9,958 nt of DNA from Candidatus Bathyarchaeota archaeon (GTDB lineage Archaea > Asgardarchaeota > Lokiarchaeia > Sigyniarchaeales > Sigyniarchaeaceae): positions 1 to 9,958 of the forward strand of contig WJJB01000316.1 in NCBI GenBank assembly GCA_014729935.1. The letters are read 5' to 3'. The translations under genes and the position numbers were made by a program. A model generated the notes under the pieces. It ran no database searches and was not told the DNA's origin. It saw nothing but the letters and a program-made list of their open reading frames with translations. This document shows positions 6,296 to 9,958 of this stretch, piece by piece. The number at the start of each line of letters is the position of its first letter. Position 1 is the first letter of the stretch.

Positions 6296-8246
6296 GTATT
6301 GGCTTCAAGGCATCAATCGAATCCATAACGGGAAGTTGTGCTAGTGGCTGAAGGGATGTGCATATTATTTGGGTGGTAATTTCCCCTTCAAGTGCCCCCC
6401 CCAATATTTCTAGCAACACTCTCTTATTACTTGGTGAGAGCGAGTGGAAAGGTTCATCCAATATCAGCAATTTGGAAGTGGAAACATGATCCAGCAGGGC
6501 AAGATGGAGCGCCATGTACAGTTCAAGCTTTTGCGATTCGCTGAGCAATAATGGATCTCGCGGTTCCCCTTGGATGGTAAGCTCTACCTGATCTTTCTTG
6601 TTCCACGAGAAGATCAAGTCCGACGTATTGAATTTCCCCCAGAATTCCTTGATGTCCACCTTTACTTGGTTTATGGTCCGTTGCCTGAATGTTTTCAGGG
6701 TGTTTTCCAAGTTTTTCAGGTACCCTTCGAGCAAGAATACTTGGTGTGCGAGGTGCGCTGCTTGTGTTTCGAGCCTTTCTACCTGAAATGCCTTGGTCGA
6801 TTCGAATCCCTCAATTTTCGCCTCGAGTTTCGCCTTTTCAGTTTGCTTGTTTATCGAAGTCGCACTGCATTCAGCAAGTGCCTTCTGCAGGATTGAAATG
6901 CATCCTTGTAGGTTGTTCCTATCCACTCCTGCGAGATTTACTTCCTGCGGACTGCGCGAAATCAAGTGGTCGATGAAGGCTCCGGGATCACCAGCACGTG
7001 CTTTCACCTCGTTCAACTTTTGTTTCGCTTCCTGTTCACCTCCTAAGGCTTGCTGTACCTTGTTTTCGAGTGTTTCCAGATGTACCAAGGTATTGTTGAC
7101 TTCTTCACGCTCACGTTTCACCTTTGAGAGTGCTTTCTCGTGCTTTTCTTGTTGGTTCTTGGCTTCGTTGATTGAATCTTCAATCTCCTTGACGATCTCA
7201 TCCACATGGGAAGGATCAAGGGGTTGCTCGCATAGGGGACATGTCGATCCTGCCGATTGTATCTCTTTCTTTTGCTTCATCCGTTGTTTCTGGAATGCTT
7301 CCGAGGTGGTGATTTTCACCTTGAGATCTTCCAAGCTTTCATCCAATTGATCTCTCTCATGTCTCTTTTCCTGAAGAACCTTGTTGATCTTCCTTTCCAT
7401 GCTCGAACCCCTTGCAACAGGGAACCCCAATCCTTCAAGTTCCGATTGCACCTTTCCGAGTAAATCCTGGTATTCCTTGATTTCTTGCTCGATATCGGGA
7501 ATGTCATCAAGTAATTGGGATTTTTCATTGCATTCCTTGATCAATTCTTCCAACTTGGACTTACGATCATCAAGGGAATTAATGTCTGCTTCGACGGCGG
7601 GAAGGCGTTGTTTTGCTTTTTCAATTTCCTTGTTCACGCTTTCGAATTGAGCAGTGTCATTCTTCTTGCTACTTTTAATGCGGTCGCGTTTTTCCCTGTA
7701 GTCTTTGTCCTTGGATTTCAGTAAATCGCTAACAGCATCCTGGTATTTTTTTAATTTATCGAGCCGCGTGGAGAGGTCGATCTCATTCATGGTTGCAGAG
7801 TGGGGGTTGTCAAAAAAGGTGAAAATATCACTTTCACCAATGAACACGCATTTCTTGAAATAATCAATGTCACAAGGTATCAAGTGTTCCACGTGGGGCC
7901 AGACCTGCGCTTGATCGGATGTTATATCGGTAAATTGATTATCCCGGAGTTGTACATGTTCCCTCTTGTTGATGATGCTCCGTTCGAGCACCAATCGGGA
8001 TCCATCGGAGCCCAGGAACGTTATGATCACCCTAGCATCTTCTTCCGGGTTCTTTTTCAATTCCACTGCTTGGCTTTTTCTAAGATCTGGAAATGCCTCC
8101 ATTCCAAAAAACCCGAAAAGTAATCCATTCACGATGGACGATTTCCCGGTGGCATTTTCCCCAGAGATGATGTTCAACCCGCCTGAAAATTCCACCGATT
8201 TGACGTCAAATGCCTTCCAATTCACCATTTCAATTGATTCAATCAT
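6276..8246 (-). CDS. Short Rad50/SMC-like ATPase with zinc hook
   Basis: This is an ABC-type ATPase of the Rad50/SbcC/SMC group, about 656 residues. The N-terminal half-domain has Walker A GENATGKSS (29-37). Two long charged coiled-coil stretches (about 160-330 and 345-525) flank a hook with CPLC (336-339), which in Rad50 dimerises by binding zinc. The C-terminal half carries the signature-like LSESQK (from 568) and Walker B LLILDE (593-598). The Q-loop position reads FIGES without Gln, the signature lacks Gly-Gly, the D-loop is SLS, and the usual switch His is replaced in CTSLQ (629-633). It is shorter than most archaeal Rad50 proteins, giving short arms. I chose the ATG at 8246 because a G-rich Shine-Dalgarno (AAGGGGGG) lies eight bases upstream; a TTG at 8252 would add two residues but sits too close. 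It follows the 86-residue gene after 14 bases and overlaps the PIN gene. No Mre11 is adjacent, so it is probably not the housekeeping Rad50. Confidence 0.88.
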   Translation of the reverse strand: MIESIEMVNWKAFDVKSVEFSGGLNIISGENATGKSSIVNGLLFGFFGMEAFPDLRKSQAVELKKNPEEDARVIITFLGSDGSRLVLERSIINKREHVQLRDNQFTDITSDQAQVWPHVEHLIPCDIDYFKKCVFIGESDIFTFFDNPHSATMNEIDLSTRLDKLKKYQDAVSDLLKSKDKDYREKRDRIKSSKKNDTAQFESVNKEIEKAKQRLPAVEADINSLDDRKSKLEELIKECNEKSQLLDDIPDIEQEIKEYQDLLGKVQSELEGLGFPVARGSSMERKINKVLQEKRHERDQLDESLEDLKVKITTSEAFQKQRMKQKKEIQSAGSTCPLCEQPLDPSHVDEIVKEIEDSINEAKNQQEKHEKALSKVKREREEVNNTLVHLETLENKVQQALGGEQEAKQKLNEVKARAGDPGAFIDHLISRSPQEVNLAGVDRNNLQGCISILQKALAECSATSINKQTEKAKLEAKIEGFESTKAFQVERLETQAAHLAHQVFLLEGYLKNLENTLKTFRQRTINQVKVDIKEFWGKFNTSDLIFSWNKKDQVELTIQGEPRDPLLLSESQKLELYMALHLALLDHVSTSKLLILDEPFHSLSPSNKRVLLEILGGALEGEITTQIICTSLQPLAQLPVMDSIDALKPIHEIKLS

Positions 8247-8260
8247 TTCCAATACCCCCC

Positions 8261-8521
8261 TTAGGACAAATCACCCGTGGCATCCTTGGAGTCTTGTTGC
8301 TTGAATAGCGCATCCCACGTATCCTTCAAGTTTTCAAGCCTTTCCTCCAAGAGCAGATCAATGCTTTCCTTCAAAAATCTATTCAGTTTCTTGATATCCT
8401 CTTCTCCAGCATTCTTTTGATCCTTGTATGGGTCCCGCTTTCGCTTGCCGTGGTCCTGCAACAATCTTGGTAAACTCAGTTCGAAACTGTTTTTAAAATC
8501 GTTTATGATTTCCCGTGACAT
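8261..8521 (-). CDS. Small charged helical protein, first gene of the ATPase-PIN operon
   Basis: This 86-residue protein is not recognised. It is rich in Lys, Glu, Asp and Leu, and is predicted by eye to be helical. Residues 40-75 have a heptad-like pattern of Leu/Ile (KKLNRFLKESIDLLLEE) that could form a coiled coil or pack against the ATPase arms. Residues 23-38 (DHGKRKRDPYKDQKNA) are basic and probably flexible, possibly nucleic-acid binding. There is no signal peptide, membrane segment or Cys pair. The ATG at 8521 has GAGG ten bases upstream, and the stop codon at 8261 sits 14 bases before the ATPase start, so the two are very likely co-transcribed and translationally coupled. By position it could be the small accessory subunit of a three-component ATPase system; that is inference only. 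An antitoxin-like role for the PIN protein is another possibility. Confidence 0.7.
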   Translation of the reverse strand: MSREIINDFKNSFELSLPRLLQDHGKRKRDPYKDQKNAGEEDIKKLNRFLKESIDLLLEERLENLKDTWDALFKQQDSKDATGDLS

Positions 8522-8591
8522 CTTCTTGATACCTCTTCATTCAAATTGTAAACTCACGCAACGACTAATTTCGTGATCTCCCTTGAAAGCT

Positions 8592-8606
8592 GGGAGTAAT
8601 AAATGC
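8592..8606 (-). promoter_or_regulatory. Possible TATA-like element for the three-gene operon
   Basis: Read on the minus strand, GCATTTATTACTCCC holds an A/T-rich ATTTATTA about 75 bases before the small-protein start. An archaeal TATA box here would place transcription start near 8574, leaving a leader of about 50 bases. No clear TFB-recognition element or bacterial -35/-10 pair is seen. The call rests on composition and distance only. Confidence 0.2.
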
Positions 8607-8657
8607 TTGCCTTTTAACAAGGTTCTAATATTAAATCAGGTCCTAGAGGTTATCCAC

Positions 8658-8717
8658 ATGCACCTCCCAAACCTTTGCCATCGCGTGGTTATTGTTGAAC
8701 TACCACGCCCTAACTAA
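8658..8717 (+). CDS. Possible 19-residue leader peptide
   Basis: A mini-ORF encodes MHLPNLCHRVVIVELPRPN and ends in TAA at 8715-8717. AGAGG (8645-8649) lies eight bases ahead of the ATG, an ideal Shine-Dalgarno spacing. The coding stretch spans the first of two competing hairpins, and its stop codon falls in the loop of the second, which is followed by TTTTCTCTC. This is the arrangement expected of a translated attenuation leader, but an ORF this short can arise by chance and the peptide shows no run of a single regulatory amino acid. Confidence 0.25.
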   Translation: MHLPNLCHRVVIVELPRPN

Positions 8718-8738
8718 CTAAAGGGGCGGGTTTTCTCT
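8683..8738 (+). promoter_or_regulatory. Mutually exclusive hairpins with T-run, attenuator-like
   Basis: GCGTGGT (8683-8689) can pair with ACCACGC (8702-8708) as a seven-base-pair stem. CGCCC (8706-8710) can pair instead with GGGCG (8724-8728), which is followed by GGTTTTCTCTC. The two stems share bases 8706-8708, so only one can form fully at a time. The second is terminator-like but has just five base pairs. If functional it would control plus-strand transcription toward the dehydrogenase gene 300 bases downstream, or end a short RNA. Confidence 0.3.
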
Positions 8739-8784
8739 CGCAAGACGGATAAAGCTGGAAACGTCGACCACGTAACCAGGGATC

Positions 8785-8910
8785 ATGCCACCCTTTGCAT
8801 GCAATCAGGAGGTGGTTCTGGCAAGATTCCGGGATATCAGGTGCTTTTCTTGGCATGCCATATTAGCTGGTGCGGTATTGATTCACATGGTTAAGAAAAG
8901 GCAAGATTAA
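8785..8910 (+). CDS. Possible 41-residue small protein with hydrophobic C-terminal segment
   Basis: A 41-codon frame opens at the ATG at 8785 and stops at TAA 8908-8910, inside the terminator-like hairpin. The C-terminal half holds a hydrophobic stretch (WHAILAGAVLIHMV) followed by KKRQD, as in a very small membrane peptide with a positive cytoplasmic end. AGGGA lies only about two bases before the ATG, which is too close for a good Shine-Dalgarno. A stop codon (TAA, 8773-8775) precedes the frame closely, so no longer version exists. Chance is a reasonable explanation. Confidence 0.2.
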   Translation: MPPFACNQEVVLARFRDIRCFSWHAILAGAVLIHMVKKRQD

Positions 8911-8920
8911 CCATTTTTTC
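8887..8920 (+). terminator. Terminator-like hairpin with T-tract on the plus strand
   Basis: ATGGTTAA (8887-8894) and TTAACCAT (8907-8914) form a perfect eight-base-pair stem with a 12-base loop, followed directly by a T-tract with scattered C (TTTTTCTTCTTTCTTTC). No recognised plus-strand gene ends upstream, because the neighbouring genes to the left run on the minus strand. It therefore either ends a small RNA or the 41-codon frame, or works within the leader of the dehydrogenase gene that starts about 105 bases further on. Confidence 0.5.
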
Positions 8921-9025
8921 TTCTTTCTTTCTCCATCTTGACGGTGATCGTGCATTCCTCTCCAAGTTAATTGCTACCCATTTTGAAATAACAAGATTTT
9001 AATGTCCTTGGAGAAAAACTTCAAT

Positions 9026-9958
9026 ATGAGCAAATTACGGGTAGGTGTTATTGGTGCTGCTGGCGGGCAAGGTGGAAACTGGACCAAGCGCCTCACGAAC
9101 TGGAGCAAGTTCATTTTCGACATTGAAGTCGTAGCCTTGGCGGATAAAAATCCCGCGGTGGAGAAGATTGCAAGCAAGATGAATGGTGTGGCAGCATACA
9201 CGGATTATAAAGAAATGCTGAAGAAAGCCAACTTGGATATCGTGGTCATTGCCACGCCCCACTTCCTTCACGCGCCGATGGTGATTGCTGCCGCGGAGGA
9301 GGAAATAAACGTGCTCGTGGAAAAACCCATGTGCATCACCCTCAAGCAAGCCGATGCCATGCGACGTGCTGTCATGATGAATGACATCAAGCTTGCAGTC
9401 GGCTTCCAGCGAAGATACAATCCCGGTTACATTGGCTTGAAAAATGCCATCGATTCCGGCGATCTTGGATTCGTGTTCCAGATAAATGGCTTTTTCAGGT
9501 CATACAGGACAAACATGTATTACGAGACTTCCACCCGGGTGAAGGATCCCATAACAGGCAGGAAGCACGGGTGGCGCGGGTTCTGGCAGACTGAAGGTGC
9601 AGGAGCTCTTGCAAACCAGCTCATCCATCACCTGGATATTTACCAGTGGATAGCTCCCAGTCCCGTCAAGAGCGTGGCAGCCAATTCAAGGATAGCACTG
9701 CATAATTTCACGGAAACCGATGATAACACGAATGCAATTATTGAATTCATGGATGGCAGCATGGGAAACATCCAAGCAGGGGTTGCATACAACTTTGGTA
9801 AGGATACCGAGTTTGGCGTGTATGGGACAAAAGGTGCTCTCGTGCATCGCGGCAACATGGTGGATGATGATGGTAAAAAAGTGCCATACCTTGATTTCAG
9901 GCAGGACAAGAAAAAACCCCTATCTGATTACATCCCGCAAGTACTTAAAGGTGATATG
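9026..9958 (+). CDS. Gfo/Idh/MocA-family oxidoreductase, C-terminus missing
   Basis: The 311 codons present reach the right edge in frame, so the last part of a protein of about 350-400 residues is missing. The N-terminal Rossmann domain has GVIGAAGGQGG (7-17) for dinucleotide binding and ALAD (37-40) at the end of the second strand. It continues through IATPHFLHA (75-83) to the family hallmark EKP (99-101). The C-terminal catalytic domain contains GAGALANQLIHHLDIYQW (191-208), where His201 matches the usual catalytic His. Family members oxidise or reduce sugars, inositols or biliverdin using NAD(P); the substrate cannot be chosen from the sequence. I prefer the ATG at 9026 because the protein then begins MSKLRVGVIG as is usual, with GGAG 12 bases upstream. 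The in-frame ATG at 9002 adds eight residues without a Shine-Dalgarno. The gene sits downstream of the structured intergenic region, which may form its leader. Confidence 0.9.
   Translation, partial: MSKLRVGVIGAAGGQGGNWTKRLTNWSKFIFDIEVVALADKNPAVEKIASKMNGVAAYTDYKEMLKKANLDIVVIATPHFLHAPMVIAAAEEEINVLVEKPMCITLKQADAMRRAVMMNDIKLAVGFQRRYNPGYIGLKNAIDSGDLGFVFQINGFFRSYRTNMYYETSTRVKDPITGRKHGWRGFWQTEGAGALANQLIHHLDIYQWIAPSPVKSVAANSRIALHNFTETDDNTNAIIEFMDGSMGNIQAGVAYNFGKDTEFGVYGTKGALVHRGNMVDDDGKKVPYLDFRQDKKKPLSDYIPQVLKGDM

Larger units (their letters stand above)
8522..9025. other. Long intergenic region with structured elements
   Basis: About 500 bases separate the minus-strand operon from the plus-strand dehydrogenase, with no recognisable protein domain, tRNA or rRNA. 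The 8522-8640 part should hold the operon promoter. From 8646 to 8920 the plus strand is dense in potential hairpins: GAGGT/ACCTC (8646-8650/8662-8666), GCGTGGT/ACCACGC (8683-8689/8702-8708), CGCCC/GGGCG (8706-8710/8724-8728), a nested pair CCAG/CTGG (8776-8779/8818-8821) enclosing CCACC/GGTGG (8788-8792/8811-8815), the palindromes TTGCATGCAA (8795-8804) and TGGCATGCCA (8851-8860), and a terminator-like stem at 8887-8914. This suggests an untranslated leader or a noncoding RNA on the plus strand, but no known RNA family is recognised. Confidence 0.5.

Noticed and set aside
6793..7350. A 185-codon plus-strand frame inside the ATPase gene.
   Set aside because: It is antisense to the coiled-coil region, is low in complexity (rich in Ser, Phe, Cys) and has no domain. 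The antisense of repetitive Lys/Glu codons gives long open frames by chance.
70..7900. CACGTG hexamers seem frequent (about eight noticed by eye).
   Set aside because: Most lie inside coding sequence at irregular distances, the count was not exhaustive, and modest enrichment may just reflect codon preference.
8718..8787. A 22-codon minus-strand frame beginning MIPGYVVDVSSFIRLA resembles the start of a VapC-type PIN domain.
   Set aside because: It stops after 22 codons, other frames downstream show no PIN continuation, and GGTGG lies only about one base before its ATG. A chance match is likelier than a pseudogene.
8640..8920. The structured intergenic RNA was considered as a tRNA, SRP RNA, RNase P RNA or cyclic-di-GMP riboswitch.
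   Set aside because: No seven-base-pair acceptor stem with a T-arm, no SRP or RNase P core motif and no complete riboswitch core could be found by eye.

Overview
The window looks like a chromosomal segment from an uncultivated prokaryote. An archaeon is my preferred guess: the ATPase is Rad50-type with a CPLC hook, the intergenic sequences are A/T-rich, and ribosome-binding sites vary in strength. The sequence does not prove this, and an anaerobic bacterium is possible. There are no rRNA genes, recognisable tRNAs, CRISPR arrays or insertion sequences. Coding density is high except for a roughly 500-base gap at 8522-9025.

Layout from left to right. (1) Positions 1-1380, minus strand: a DUF3604/PHP-like metal-dependent hydrolase whose C-terminus is cut off by the window edge. 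(2) 1498-2922, plus strand: an L-fucose/L-arabinose isomerase-like protein (FucI C-terminal fold) with an unusual acidic N-terminal extension, transcribed divergently from gene 1. (3) 3062-4177, minus strand: an MtnA-family aldose-1-phosphate isomerase, convergent with gene 2. (4) 4277-8521, minus strand: a compact three-gene operon. In transcription order it encodes an 86-residue charged helical protein, a short Rad50/SMC-like ATPase with a zinc hook, and a 672-residue protein with an N-terminal PIN nuclease-like domain and a helical C-terminal region. (5) 8522-9025: a long intergenic region with structured elements. It contains a 19-codon mini-ORF with a good Shine-Dalgarno, two mutually exclusive hairpins followed by a T-run, and a strong terminator-like hairpin at 8887-8920. 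(6) 9026-9958, plus strand: a Gfo/Idh/MocA NAD(P)-dependent sugar dehydrogenase, cut off at its C-terminus.

The outer genes (DUF3604, FucI-like, MtnA-like, Gfo/Idh/MocA) suggest carbohydrate, polyol or deoxysugar-phosphate metabolism, but no kinase, aldolase or transporter is visible, so no pathway can be assigned. The central operon is different in kind. A small helical protein, a Rad50-like ATPase and a PIN nuclease-like protein, tightly coupled by short spacing and an overlap, resemble in plan (not in demonstrated homology) the three-component ABC-ATPase conflict systems such as Lamassu and ABC-3C, or a Mre11-Rad50 pair in which the nuclease has been replaced. This operon is the best candidate in the window for an undescribed defence, stress or nucleic-acid-processing system.
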